A DNA stretch of 64,000 bases, taken from assembly GCA_964019155.1 (NCBI GenBank), contig OZ025244.1, positions 49,419,469 to 49,483,468 on the forward strand, given 5' to 3'. Source of the stretch: Osedax fenrisi. Lineage: Eukaryota > Annelida > Polychaeta > Sabellida > Siboglinidae. A program made the position numbers and the translations under genes. Below the pieces are notes generated by a model. It was given only the letters and a program-made list of their open reading frames with translations, did not search any database and was not told the origin of the DNA. Positions 36,545 to 48,775 of this stretch are shown in pieces. Position 1 is the stretch's first letter. Every line of letters starts with the position of its first letter.

Positions 36545-36818
36545 TATTAAAAAAAAAAAAAAAAATAAAATTTCGATAAATTTAATTCGTTAATTTTCAA
36601 ACAAAAGAATTATAAATTCTATAGAAAACGAATGATTTATTTTAATTGCTGATTTTAATTGCTGATTTATATATATTCTAGAAACATTGAAGTTATATTA
36701 GATTTATATTGGATTTATTTATATCAATATTTATATAAAATTATATAAATCTTTAAAATTATATAAAATTATATAAATCTATAAAATTATATAAAATTAT
36801 ATATATAGATTTAATACA
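36292..36818 (+). other. Leader of gypsy B with long A tracts
   Basis: Untranslated leader. It holds two A tracts (about 36511-36541 and 36549-36564) and, just before the start codon, tandem ATTATATAAA-type words (36730-36800). Confidence 0.8.
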
Positions 36819-39800
36819 ATGTTAGATAGAATACCTAATGCTTTAGACGTAAGCAAAGGACCCACAGAATGGAAAAGGTGGAAACAAAATTATGAGATTT
36901 ATGCATGTGCAAATGAATTAGAGAAAAAGTCAAGTAAAGTCCAAATAGCTAACTTCCTATATGCGATAGGAGAAGATGCAGTAGACATCTATAATTCATT
37001 TGATATTGAACAAAAATATGACAAAGACAATAAAGAAAGTGAACTAAAAATAGAAACTATAATGGAAAAATTCGATAGCCATTTCATACCTAAAGTGAAT
37101 ACTACTTATGAAAGGTATTGCTTTTTTAAAAGACAACAACTAATAGATGAAAATATTGAAAGTTATTACAGTTGTATAAAGATATTAGCAAAATCATGTG
37201 CCTTTAAAGACATGAAGGAGTCCCTTATTAGAGACAAAATAATAATCGGTATGAATGACGAAACACTCAGACAGAGGTTTTTACAAGAATCTTGCAGCAA
37301 AGAATTAACGGCAGAACAAATAGTCGAATCATGCAAGATGAAACAGATATCACGACAGCAGAATGAAGAAATTACTAGAAAACCGACTATAGAATACGTG
37401 AAGACTGATTACAAGAAGAAAGAATACAAGAAAGAATTCAAGAATAAAGATTACGAATACAAGAAACCAGCAGAACGAAAGACTTGTGGTAAATGCGGAA
37501 GGACGCATGAATTTAGAAACTGTCCAGCATATAAGTCGAAATGCCATAAATGCAACAAAGAGGGACATTGGACAAAGCTATGCAGAAAAACAAGTGAACG
37601 AGCACATACAAAAACTTATGAGAATTACGAAGTTAAAACAAGTATAGATACTAAGAAGCCGACAGGAAATTATAAGTTCCTAGGAGAAATAAAGGTTCCA
37701 GATATTAAATCGTGGACAAAATTAATAAAAGTCAAAGCGCCAGGATTTAACCAAACATGTGAGTTTAAAATAGACACAGGAGCAAGCGCAACTATTCTCC
37801 CTTATAATAGAAAGTTACCCGAACTTATAAAAAGTAACATAGAACTGAGAGGACCAGGAATGGTGTCATTAGAGATAGTTGGAATGTTTACGGCCGAAAT
37901 GACGTACAAAGAAAGTACAATAAGAGAAAATATCTACGTATTAAAAAACCAACACATTGGTTTATTATCGAGAAACATGTCTATTAAATTAGGACTGGTA
38001 AAACTAATAGGAGAAATTCACCCACATAAAGAATTATTTGAAGGACTAGGGGAATTAAAGAGAAAATATAAAATCCAAATCAAGAAGGAAGCGAAACCAT
38101 ATTCCATTTACGTACCAAGACCCGTACCAATACATTTACAAACGCGAGTAAAAAAAGAACTTGATAAAATGATAAAGTTAGGAGTGATAGAAGAAGCTAT
38201 GTACCCAACTGAATGGTGTTGCCCTATGGTAGTGGCTATGAAGTCACATGGAAAGATCAGAATATGCAGTGATATGACAAAGTTAAATGAGGCAGTAAAG
38301 CGTGAGTTGTACCCAATGGCCACCGTAGAAGTAAGCCTGGCAAAGATACAGGGACAAATATTCAGCAAACTCGATGCTAATGCAGGATTTTGGCAAATTC
38401 CACTAGAGGAAGAATCCAAACCATTAACTGCGTTCCTAACACCGTGGGGACGATATGTATACAATAAGTTACCATTCGGGCTAACATCTGCACCAGAAAT
38501 ATTCTGTAGAGAAATGGACAAGATATTGCACAATTGTAAAGGAGTCGTGATACATATGGACGACGTACTAATAATGGGTAAAGACCTAGAAGAACATGAC
38601 GAGAACTTAAATGAAGTACTCAACCGCATAGAAGAGGCAGGAATGACACTAAATAAAGATAAATGTAAATTTAGAAAAGATGAAGTAGAATTCTTAGGAT
38701 ATAAGATAGGAAAACATGGTATCAAAGCAGGAGAGAAAATACAAGGTTTAAGAGATTTTCCGAGGCCAACTAATGTAAAAGGCGTGCGAAGCTTTCTAGG
38801 CCTGATAAATCAATATGCTAGATTCAGCGCAGAAATAGCAGAAACAAGCCATCCTATTAGAGAACTACTGAAGAAGAATATAGTATGGATATGGGAAGAA
38901 GCACAAGAAAACAGTTTTAGAAAAATGAAAGAACTTTTTGAGAAACCAACGATATTAGCATTCTTCGATATAAATAAAAAGAGTATAATCACAACGGACG
39001 CATCAAACCAAGGTATAGGAGCTATTCTCTCACAGATAGATGAGAAAGGAAATATACGAATGATAGCAGCGGCGAGCCGATCTCTTACGGAAACCGAGAA
39101 AAACTATGCAGTAATAGAAAAGGAAGCATTAGGAGTCGTTTGGGGACTAGAAAAATTTAACTATTACGTAAACGGAGCAAATATAACCATAGAAACAGAT
39201 CATAAACCATTGATAACTTTATTTGGAAAGAAGGAAGTCGAGAAAATACCAATAAGAATACAGAGGTATAGATTAAGACTCATGAGATATGTCATAGATA
39301 TGAAATACATACAAGGGAAATTAAACATCGGAGCGGATGCACTTTCAAGATATCCAGGACAACGAGAAATTTCAAATATACTAGAAATAGAAGTTAATGA
39401 ATTAATAAAGAACACATTCAAACCAGGGAGTTCAATTAAATTACAAGAATTGAAACGCTTACAAGAAGCAGACCCAGTATTACAGTCAGTAAAAAAGAAG
39501 ACAGAAGATGGATGGGAAAAGAGAGATTCTAAAGACGACAAACTAAAAAGATATTATGAACATCAAGAAAGTATATCAATAATGAAAGATTGTTTAACGT
39601 ACGAAAATAGACTTATTATACCTAAGAATCATATACAAGAGGTTATGAAGGAGATACACAGAGGACACCAAGGTATTAACAAATGCCAGGCAAGAGCTAG
39701 AAATAGCGTATGGTGGATAGGAATTAATAAGGACATCGAAAAAATGGTTAGAAATTGCTCGACATGTCAAATATATGGGCCAATAATTCGAGAACCTTTA

Positions 39801-40595
39801 GAGATTATACATACACCTAAACATGCATGGGAAATAGTGGGAACAGACTTATATACCTACGAACGTAGAAAATATATAATCGTAGTCGACTACTATTCCA
39901 GATATTTTGAAACGATGCTTCTAAGAAGCGAAAAATCAATAGACACAATAAATGCTTTAAAATCTATTTTCGCTAGACATGGTATCCCTGAGACCTTAGT
40001 ATCAGATAATGGTAGTCAATATATTAGTCAAGAATTTAAAGAATTCCAAGAGAAATATGGATTCCAAGCGATTAAATCATCTCCTAAACATCCACAAGGT
40101 AATTCAGTAGCAGAAAGAGCTATAAAAACGATAAAGGGTATTCTAGAAAAAGAAGAAGATCCCTACCTAGGACTACTCTCATACAGAAGTACACCACTCA
40201 GCTTTGGAAGATCACCAGCAGAACTTCTGATGAACAGAAAATTACGAACTACAGTAGTTGATCTTAAATTAGATAATTACATGAACAAAGAAGACCACTG
40301 TATATTTAGGGACAAGAACGAAAATAAGAAATTAGAAATCAAAAGAAACAGAGACAATAAGTATACTAAAAACTTACGAAATATAGAAGACGGGGAAGAT
40401 GTATACATTAGGGACCTAGATAGAATGGCAACCGTTATCAACACAACACCCGAGAGTACAAGATCATATAATCTCAGAACGGAGAAACAAGATGTGAGAA
40501 GGAATAGATGCCAGCTCATACCCACGAATGGATCTACATACACCACTAGATCAGGAAGGCATGTAAAACCTCCAGATCGCCTTATAGAGGCTTAG
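36819..40595 (+). CDS. gag-pol: Gag-pol polyprotein of gypsy B, intact, 1258 residues
   Basis: A single frame encoding all proteins for reverse transcription and integration. Residues 1-220 are gag-like. Two zinc knuckles follow at 223-235 (CGKCGRTHEFRNC) and 242-255 (CHKCNKEGHWTKLC). Protease has DTGAS at 319-323. Reverse transcriptase has FSKLDANAGFWQIPL (515-529), LPFGLTSAP (551-559) and the catalytic HMDDVL at 579-584. RNase H has TTDAS at 725-729 and ADALSR near 849-854. Integrase has an HHCC zinc domain (His 947/950, Cys 980/983) and the catalytic triad D1010, D1063 and E1099 (VGTD, SDNGSQY, VAERAIK). The histidine before MDD, where tyrosine or phenylalanine is usual, is shared with element A. 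Gag and pol are fused with no frameshift or stop between them. The ATG at 36819 matches the start kept in element A. Confidence 0.97.
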   Translation: MLDRIPNALDVSKGPTEWKRWKQNYEIYACANELEKKSSKVQIANFLYAIGEDAVDIYNSFDIEQKYDKDNKESELKIETIMEKFDSHFIPKVNTTYERYCFFKRQQLIDENIESYYSCIKILAKSCAFKDMKESLIRDKIIIGMNDETLRQRFLQESCSKELTAEQIVESCKMKQISRQQNEEITRKPTIEYVKTDYKKKEYKKEFKNKDYEYKKPAERKTCGKCGRTHEFRNCPAYKSKCHKCNKEGHWTKLCRKTSERAHTKTYENYEVKTSIDTKKPTGNYKFLGEIKVPDIKSWTKLIKVKAPGFNQTCEFKIDTGASATILPYNRKLPELIKSNIELRGPGMVSLEIVGMFTAEMTYKESTIRENIYVLKNQHIGLLSRNMSIKLGLVKLIGEIHPHKELFEGLGELKRKYKIQIKKEAKPYSIYVPRPVPIHLQTRVKKELDKMIKLGVIEEAMYPTEWCCPMVVAMKSHGKIRICSDMTKLNEAVKRELYPMATVEVSLAKIQGQIFSKLDANAGFWQIPLEEESKPLTAFLTPWGRYVYNKLPFGLTSAPEIFCREMDKILHNCKGVVIHMDDVLIMGKDLEEHDENLNEVLNRIEEAGMTLNKDKCKFRKDEVEFLGYKIGKHGIKAGEKIQGLRDFPRPTNVKGVRSFLGLINQYARFSAEIAETSHPIRELLKKNIVWIWEEAQENSFRKMKELFEKPTILAFFDINKKSIITTDASNQGIGAILSQIDEKGNIRMIAAASRSLTETEKNYAVIEKEALGVVWGLEKFNYYVNGANITIETDHKPLITLFGKKEVEKIPIRIQRYRLRLMRYVIDMKYIQGKLNIGADALSRYPGQREISNILEIEVNELIKNTFKPGSSIKLQELKRLQEADPVLQSVKKKTEDGWEKRDSKDDKLKRYYEHQESISIMKDCLTYENRLIIPKNHIQEVMKEIHRGHQGINKCQARARNSVWWIGINKDIEKMVRNCSTCQIYGPIIREPLEIIHTPKHAWEIVGTDLYTYERRKYIIVVDYYSRYFETMLLRSEKSIDTINALKSIFARHGIPETLVSDNGSQYISQEFKEFQEKYGFQAIKSSPKHPQGNSVAERAIKTIKGILEKEEDPYLGLLSYRSTPLSFGRSPAELLMNRKLRTTVVDLKLDNYMNKEDHCIFRDKNENKKLEIKRNRDNKYTKNLRNIEDGEDVYIRDLDRMATVINTTPESTRSYNLRTEKQDVRRNRCQLIPTNGSTYTTRSGRHVKPPDRLIEA

Positions 40596-40734
40596 TTTAA
40601 AACTAAGCACACAAATGGGTGGTAGAAATATTATTTTATACGTAATGTTATTTATTATATTGTTATACTTATATTGTCAATTTATTATTATTATTATATA
40701 TTATAATGCTTATATTATATACTTAGTAGAGGGA
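40596..40734 (+). other. 3' untranslated segment and polypurine tract of gypsy B
   Basis: A short AT-rich stretch after the stop. The purine run AGTAGAGGGA directly precedes the 3' LTR and is the plus-strand primer. Confidence 0.8.
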
Positions 40735-40973
40735 TGTAGTAATATTGAATACGCCTACTATACATATATAGCGTGACTAAGCCACGCCCATTACAAATGA
40801 CTTACGAGACTCACTTACTACTTAATGCACAACTAATAAACACCTATACCTAATTATATATATATTATCTATCATAATACAAGATACGAGATACGGCACT
40901 TCCAGATAAGGTTAGTCACGTATATATGTATAGTAGGCTATATTAACTCATATTCAATATCATAAATACTACA
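40735..40973 (+). repeat. 3' LTR of gypsy B
   Basis: Identical to the 5' LTR except at the fifth base. Followed by the GCATG target duplication. Confidence 0.96.
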
Positions 40974-41050
40974 GCATGGAGATTATTTGTTAACAAATAA
41001 CGCGCCCACATCCCCCAGTTAAAAAGCTAATGGATCAAGATAACGAGGTA
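40974..41050 (+). pseudogene. LINE remnant, continuation after gypsy B
   Basis: Removing gypsy B and one GCATG joins this to 35905-36035 in frame (GGMEIIC, stop, QITRPHPPVKKLMDQDNE). It is the very end of a LINE ORF2; the outer limit is uncertain. Confidence 0.5.
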
Positions 41051-41272
41051 ATACTTTATATAATATATAGTGTAGTTTAGTATAATATAGTATATTAACG
41101 ATATTTATACTAATATTAAATGTCTTCAAATTAATATATATATTTATATGTATATAAATAAAATGTTGACCATTATAGTAATATAGTGATTTGAAAATAA
41201 TATAATTATATATGATTAAAACAGTTTTATGAGATTACGTTTATATATAAATATATATTATTTTTTGCTAAC

Positions 41273-41427
41273 GGCCCAGTGTACTTTGTGAGTAGAATAT
41301 TCTTCAAGTTTTCGTATTACCCCATTATATTTTCCTGTGTTTACACATGCACCATCTGTTCCGACAATTAATCATTCTTTTAGTTTTCCATCAAGTTTCT
41401 TTATTATTGATGAATATACACATTGTC
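41273..41427 (-). pseudogene. Middle exon of the broken minus-strand gene
   Basis: The minus strand reads SSIIKKLDGKLKE, a TGA stop, then LIVGTDGACVNTGKYNG and VIRKLEEYSTHKVHWA. It then stops at a possible donor (GTTAGC). The family motif is CDGT..NTG..GGVIRLLE, normally followed directly by ICQLHANELPLRHL, and that is how the exon at 34608 begins. The phases agree: one exon ends and the next begins on a codon boundary. The internal TGA shows that it is dead. Confidence 0.65.
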
Positions 41428-42082
41428 ATTATATATAATATTAATTAATATATAATTATCAATATCAGATATAGCAATGTAGGGTAATTATAGAAATTTA
41501 TATATTTTCATATTATTTAAATAATAGTATTTCTGTATATGTAAATAGAAATAAATATAATAATATATTTTGAAACATCATTTAATTGATTAAATAATCA
41601 TGTAATATATACCAATATAATATTTAATCACAAATACAAATTAAAAATATAGGACGCTATTTTTAATATCAATATATTATAATATTAATTCAAATAATAT
41701 CCTTCATTTTCTGGAACAGTATTACAGTTGTCTATTTTTTTAATATATTTCCCACATAAATTAAAAATATCTTATAAATAATAATAATTAATTATAAAAT
41801 TGCTTATTAATATGGGACTTCCTCATAATTTCCATTTAGAAATAAAATATTTTTTTTTATATAATCATTAATATATCATTGGGTGTAAGAATGTTATCTG
41901 CAATTTCTATATAAATAAGTATAAATGATATTTTATAATACCTACTATTAAAAATAAACATTCAGTATATTATAATCAAGATATTACACTAAGTTGTATA
42001 AGAGTGAAGGAAGTCCCCCCAGAAATACTTTATATGAGACATATTTTTATTATAAATTACACTATATTATGTATGTTATTAC

Positions 42083-42356
42083 CTCCTTTACTACAAGTTA
42101 AATTCCCAATCATTAATCTTCTTTTATCTATTTGATCTAAAATAAAATCATGATCTTTAGAAATCACACAATCTTGTTTATATAAATCAAATAGCGTATC
42201 ATATTCAATATATAGTCTTTTCAATCTTAATTTATTTTTATTATATAATTTATATTTATTATATATAACTTTAATTTTAGTTATAGTTTGATTTAATTGG
42301 TAATGTGGGACACTAGCACAATCCCAAATATTAATGATTTTTAAAGCAGTTTTTTT
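42083..42356 (-). pseudogene. Upstream exon of the broken minus-strand gene
   Basis: The minus strand reads ALKIINIWDCASVPHYQL, then about 60 lysine- and tyrosine-rich residues, LYIEYDTLFDLYKQDC and LDQIDKRRLMIGNLTC, ending at a donor (GTAATA). The pattern I.IWE.A.IP at the start and L..LFDI around residue 60 is what I associate with the N-terminal part of the same arthropod family. The upstream limit is uncertain because a frame change occurs near 42356. Confidence 0.5.
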
Positions 42357-42908
42357 AATAAAAATAAAATCATTTGTTTATATTTAAAACTCATAATCTT
42401 ATAATAAGCGTTTTATAGAGTTTAATATATTTGAAAAATTTGTAAATAAATTTGAAATTTTGATTGGATCAAATTTAATTTTACTATCATTATTGTATAA
42501 TCTTTGGTAAATATCATATGATATCTAATTTATACCCTTATATTTAACCTTATAGAAAAACACCGATTTTAATTTAACAAAATCGTTAATTAAGACATAT
42601 AAAAATATATATTTTTTAAATTTAGATGATATATCACACTTAATTGTGATTCTGAAAAAAATAAAGTTATAATATATAATATATATTAAAATATGATCAT
42701 TATTGTGATTTATGTATTCAAAATGGCGATTTCCCAATATTATAACATGGCAACATTCAAATGGTTATGGCCAAGTTGTTAGTTATTTTCAGAATACAAA
42801 ATGTATAAGTAATAATAAAAACGTATTACTTATTAATATTAACACCTTAAATGCTATTTTAAATTTAAAATAATATGATAATAATTGAATTCAAAATGTC
42901 ACTCCACC

Positions 42909-42952
<44 letters not shown>

Positions 42953-43418
42953 TATATATGAATTACCATATCCTATAATATAAATAGTAAATTGATTATA
43001 TTGAATTATATATTTGTATGATAAATTAGCGTATAATATATACATACATTTTATATCAGCTATTTTATATAATATTCAATATATATAAAAAAAAGTTTTA
43101 TATATGTTGATCATACAAGATACTATCTATTTTTATAGGTGACATTATTTATGAAAATGCATACATATATACATAATATTTATATACAAATACTAAATGT
43201 AAATAATATATATTTATATTTTATATAATACATTAAATGTATGATAGTCAATTATTTATTTTAATATATAAGCAATATTATTATAATCTTATAGTTAATA
43301 TAATCTTATAGTTATAATGTTATGTTATAATGTTAAATGCAATATTTTGTATTTATTATAATTATTATTTATAATATGAAGTTAATAATGATATTAATTC
43401 TAAATATATTTTAAACAG
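42357..43418. other. AT-rich stretch, one short frame only
   Basis: A minus-strand frame of 70 codons at 42525-42737 may be further 5' sequence of the broken gene but has no recognisable motif. A TA tract lies at 42912-42948. Confidence 0.4.
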
Positions 43419-43539
43419 ATCAACTGATAGATAAATATTTAGTATTTGTACATAGTTCTAATATTACAACGTATTCTATTAACATATCCAGTATTAATCA
43501 AATTAATATGTATGGTGTTATTTGCAAGGATTCAAAAAT
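43419..43539 (+). other. Probable coding exon of an unrecognised gene (exon a)
   Basis: An acceptor (TTTTAAACAG) and a consensus donor (GTAAGT) enclose 121 nt. Read after two bases it gives QLIDKYLVFVHSSNITTY and SINISSINQINMYGVICKD, ending with two bases of a codon. That phase exactly fits the exon at 56085, which begins with one completing base. The peptide alternates hydrophobic and polar residues like beta strands. No family was recognised. Confidence 0.55.
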
Positions 43540-44075
43540 GTAAGTATATTATCCTATTATATGTTATGCAATAATATATTATGCATGCATAGGTGATACT
43601 ATTACCAAACTTAGACCTACCATATAATAATAAAACTATGCATGTAATATGAGTAATTAATTTATACTATAGCTACATTATATTATAAATTAGCTATAAC
43701 AAATATTTATATTTTGATTAAATCAGATCTTTTTCAAGTTACCACAAATAAAAATTAATCTGACCAATATAATTGTATTGGTTAATTAATAGATTATTTC
43801 ATAATAACATAGTATTACATTTATAATATCGTTAACAATGTTTTAATTGTATTACTATTTTAATTGTAATCTGGGCATATATCGAAGCTGGCCGCAGTAA
43901 TATTTTTCTAATTTAATGTTACTTGAGTCAATTATTAAAATGAATCAGTTAAAACTGAATTATTTCAATTTATCTTATCTAACTTAGTATAATAAGATAT
44001 TGAACCAGTTTCTATAATCGAATCAAATCATATATTGACTCAATTATTGTAATCGAGTAAAATAATATATTAACT

Positions 44076-44121
<46 letters not shown>

Positions 44122-44529
44122 TATAATTATAAATAATTATTTTCATAAATATAACTGTATCATTTAAATAAATACAGCATTAATTAAAATTAAAATATTT
44201 TCCAATCATAGAAAGTTATATTCATAGTCAATTATCATCTAGAAGACAATAAATAATTACTTTTTAAATAATATTTATATGTAAAATTATAATGTTATAA
44301 AAAATTACAATTTAAAAAAATATATATATATATTTTCATATACAATTAATAATATGTAAATATATAACAATATTTTTAACTTATAAATAATATTTAATTA
44401 ATTTTACTTAAATAATGTTTTAAATATTTACAAAAACTTAAAATATTAAAAAAAAATTTGTTTTAATTATATATTAACTAATATATTAAAAGTAGTATTG
44501 AATGACAATTACTCAGTTTTGTTGTGATT
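43540..44529. other. Intron sequence with TA microsatellite
   Basis: AT-rich. TCAATTATT.TAATCGAGT-type words recur around 43925-44070. A TA tract lies at 44081-44118. Confidence 0.5.
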
Positions 44530-45114
44530 AGGGGAGATTTCTCGAATACCGACATATAATATCGACACCCTAGTGATTTCATAAATATAATTCCAATCAA
44601 AAAATAATTAATGTATTAAATGTTAATAAATATAATTCTAATACATATAAGTATAAAATTATATATATATATAAAATAATTAGTGAGTATAATAAGTATT
44701 TATTATTTATTATAGATTATATATTAATAAATGTATATATTATTAAAATAATGACAAATTAAAGAGGTTTATTCAGAATAAATATTAATTGCATGTGTTA
44801 ACTAAAAGTGACATCCATTTATATCTTATTGGATATTAAATAATATATGGTATATATATATATATCTATGGTATATATAGGGTGTCAGTAATATGTGCAA
44901 AGGTTTCCGTATTCGGGAAATTGCACATAATATGGACACCCCTATAATTTCAGAGTTAACAAAAATGAAATTTTAAAATAGCTATTATATATATACCAAT
45001 ATGTTAAGTATACTTATACATATTAATACATATACAATTTGGAAATATTTAATTAAGAAATAATAAATGTATGGCGATTTATTTTGATTGTGTCGGTATT
45101 CGATTACTCTACCT
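44530..45114. mobile_element. CGAATACCGACA-type TIR element, third relative
   Basis: The left end AGGGGAGATTTCTCGAATAC, then CGACA, and the right end (complement AGAGTAATCGAATACCGACA) form inverted repeats resembling those at 29386 and 50612. The interior has a hairpin at 44874-44952 whose arms read AGGGTGTC..TAATATGTGC and the complement of GCACATAATATGGACACCCC. Confidence 0.6.
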
Positions 45115-45524
45115 TAATTATATATTCAAATTCAAATAATCAAAATAAATATCATTTATAATACATATTAAAATATTAACATATCGAAATGAGTGTAATG
45201 TGTATTCAGATATATATATATATATACAACAATGTTCAAGTATATACTTACTTATTTATTTAGCACAATTTTCATTTACATGAATCACATTTACAAATCA
45301 AATAACTTTAATAATATATACAATAGTATATATATACAAAATTAAAGTTCTAATGATATACACAATTGCAATTTTAAAATAAGTTATTGTCATTTTTTAA
45401 TTTACTTATATTTTTTTTTAATTTTTATTCTTGTAATGCTGTTATCAAGTTGAGTGGGAAAATACCTAGTCAAGCTTTGCTTTTGTATTTTCCTGAGTGT
45501 TTACACTTTATCTGATTCATATAT
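45115..45524. other. AT-rich stretch with a G+C-richer LINE-end-like patch
   Basis: Positions 45435-45525 (GTTGAGTGGGAAAATACCTA and on) are less AT-rich and may be the 3' end of another, minus-strand, LINE against which the LINE at 45525 is truncated. Otherwise nothing was seen. Confidence 0.35.
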
Positions 45525-48500
45525 ATATATTGGTTAATAAATACTGATGACCCGTCAATATATTTTAATAATTATAATATGTTTTTAAATAATCGTACAC
45601 TAAAAATTAAAAAAAGAGGTGGGGGTGTTGCTATACTTGTAAATAAATCGTTAGATGTATGTGTAATAGACGAATTAACTATTTATATTATAGATGATAT
45701 TGAAATATTATCAATACAAATAAAAAATACAACTAAACATATACAAATAATCTCAGCAATTTATAGATCTCCTAATAGTAATATTGATTTTTTTAATGAT
45801 TTATTTTATAATATATATTTCACATTTTTAAATAATGAAATATATATATGTGGTGATTTTAATATAGATTTATCAAAATGTTCATTAATTTCTAATAATT
45901 TTAAATATATACTAACACAATTAGGACTAACAGCTAATATAACAATACCGACTCATTATTCCAACTCAACTATTGATAATATACTTTCTAATAATGATCA
46001 TATAACAAATAATGGAACCATTGATACTGATATAACAGATCATTGTATTTTATTTATTATATTTACATCATTTTCTCGGGTTAAAAAATGTGATAATAAA
46101 GTGATGTATATTAGAAATTTTAATCAACAAAATATTGAATATTTAAAAAATGATTTTATAAATATAAACTGGCAAATAGTATTATCGGAAATGACAGATC
46201 CTTCTATATGTTATAATAATTTTATTAATATTTTAAATGATATAGTCAAAAAAAATTGTCCTTTAATTAAAAAAAAGCCAACATAAATACCCCGTATAAT
46301 CCTTGGCTAACTAATAAATTAAAGAATGCAATAAAAAAGAAAAATAAATTATTCAGTTTATATAAATCTAGTAATTGCATGTCTATACTAAATAGATATA
46401 AAAAATTAAAGAATAAAATCAAGAAAAATATAAAACACGATAAAAATAATTACTATAAGTAACTTTTTTCACATAATAAACAAGAAGATAATTAGAAAAT
46501 AATTAATAAATTAATAAAAAGAAAAGAAAATGAGTATCAATCTATATTTATTTATAAGGATATTGAAATATATGATGAAATAGATCAATGCAATTGTTTT
46601 AATAAGTATTTTGCAACAATAGGAAAAACCATAAATAATGCTATTGAAATTTCATCAGAAAAAAATAGTTTTAAAAAATTTTTAACAAATTATTCTAAAA
46701 GTTTTTATTTTTTACCAATAACAAATAATGAAATTATTAATGTAGCAGATAGTATGAAGTCAAAAAACCCAAAAGATATAAATAATTATAATATGTATTT
46801 AATAAAAGAAATTATATATATGAAATATTGATTCCACTTAATCATTTATTTAATTTATGCATTGATAAATCAATATATCCGGATAATATGAAAGATGCAA
46901 TAATTAAACCAATATATAAAAATAATAATATCCAATTAATACTAATTATAGACCTATTTCTTTATTACCACAAATAAGTAAAATTATCGAAAAAATCATA
47001 TATAATAGACTATCTAATTTTATACATAAAAATAATATAATTAATAATAATCAATATGGCTTCATACCAAACTCCAATACAACTTTATCATTAATAAATA
47101 TACAACATTTTATTTTAAAAAATACTAATAATAATAAAAAAGTAGCAACAATATGTTTAGATCTTAAAAAAGCTTTTGATGTCGTAGATCATAATATATT
47201 AATTGATAAATTAGAATCGTATGGATTCAGAGGTAAAATGAAAACATTTTTAAAAAGTTATTTATATAAAAGATATATTGTTACAAGAATAAATGATTCA
47301 TTATCATCGAAGGATTGTATAGAATATGGAGTACCCCAATGATCAGTTCTTGGGCCTCTTTTTTTATATTATTTATTAATGATATGCCAACTATTTTGAA
47401 AGATGCAGTCAATATTAATCTAAACTTATATGCAGATGATACATCACTTACAATATATGCAGACAACAATAATTAACTAAATACCTACAATTGTATATCG
47501 ATAAATTAGTATATTGGTTCAATATCAATAAACTAAAACTGAATATTGAAAAAACAAAAATTTTACCTTTTATGAATGCTAGAATATTAAAAGACATATA
47601 TATTAGAAATTCTAAAATTGAAATTGTAGGTAGCTACAAATTTCTAGGATTAATTTTAGATCAACATTTAACTTTTAAAAAACATATAGAATATCTAGCT
47701 AATAAATTATCATCAATAATATATTTTATGAAAAAAGTTTCGTTTTTAAGTACTGAAAATATGATTTTATTATATAACTCTTTTTTTTTATCTAATATTT
47801 CTTATGGCATAGAAATATGGGGAAATACCTATAAATCAAATATAAATATTATTATGTTATTGCAAAAAAAAATTATCAGAATTATTAACAAAAAAATCTT
47901 AAATTTAAATCTAATACCTTTAATCAGATTATCAAATACATCTGAATTATTTATTAGTAATAATATTCTAAAATTAAATGATCTGGTGATGTTTAGAAAT
48001 ATTATATTAATTTATAAATTGCTAAATAAAAATTACAAAATTGATTTTAATGAATATTTTACATTAAATAAACGTAATGATAGATTCATTTTACCATTAA
48101 TGAAAACTACAAAATACCAAAATACAATATTCTTCAAAGGTATCAAGTATTATAGTGATATAATATTTGGTAATATTCTTAAAAAAAATAAAATAACAAA
48201 TATAAATAAATTAAAAAAAGTTATGAAATTGTTTTTCGTTAACCAATATAAAATATAAAACTTATGTGTGATGTTTAATAATATTAAAAATATATTATTT
48301 CTTCTAATATTATATTGTAAATTAAACAAATCTTTTATATCATAAAACTTTATTAAAAAATCAGTATTAAATAGGTATTTCTCCATATAAATTTCTCCAT
48401 ATAAATTTTACATTTTTACATATTTTACATTTTTATATATTTTACATCATATAACTAAACACAAAAAATAAAAAAAAAACAGTATTACAAATTAGAAGTA

Positions 48501-48733
48501 TTAAAAACATAAAAAAAAAACAGTATAAAATGTTTAAAAAATTTTAAAATTACTATTTATCAAAACTATTTTATATTTATTTTTCAAATTTTATGTTTTA
48601 TATATTTAACTTTACATAACTAATAAAAAAAAAAAAAAACTAATCAGTATTAAAAATTAAAAGTATTAAAACAATAAAAAACAGTATTAAAATTAAAACA
48701 ATTATAAATAGTATTAATAACCTATAGTAACCT

Positions 48734-48775
<42 letters not shown>

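Larger units (their letters stand above)
36036..40973 (+). mobile_element. Gypsy element B, complete and apparently recent
   Basis: A full-length Ty3/gypsy element: 5' LTR 36036-36274, primer-binding site from 36275, A-rich leader, one uninterrupted gag-pol ORF 36819-40595, polypurine tract just before 40735, and 3' LTR 40735-40973. The target duplication GCATG is at 36031-36035 and 40974-40978. The two 239-bp LTRs differ at one visible position (TGTATT against TGTAGT), so the insertion is young. No env-like ORF is present; there is no room between gag-pol and the 3' LTR. It looks autonomous by sequence. Confidence 0.96.

Noticed and set aside
37350..40546. Minus-strand ORFs of 60-205 codons within gypsy B, and the plus-strand equivalents in gypsy A
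   Set aside because: They are antisense shadows of the gag-pol frame.
40596..40734. Possible env gene of gypsy B (errantivirus-like)
   Set aside because: Only 139 bp separate gag-pol from the 3' LTR; no envelope ORF exists.
47281..47469. Minus-strand ORF over the LINE RT domain
   Set aside because: Antisense to the conserved RT motifs of the plus-strand LINE.
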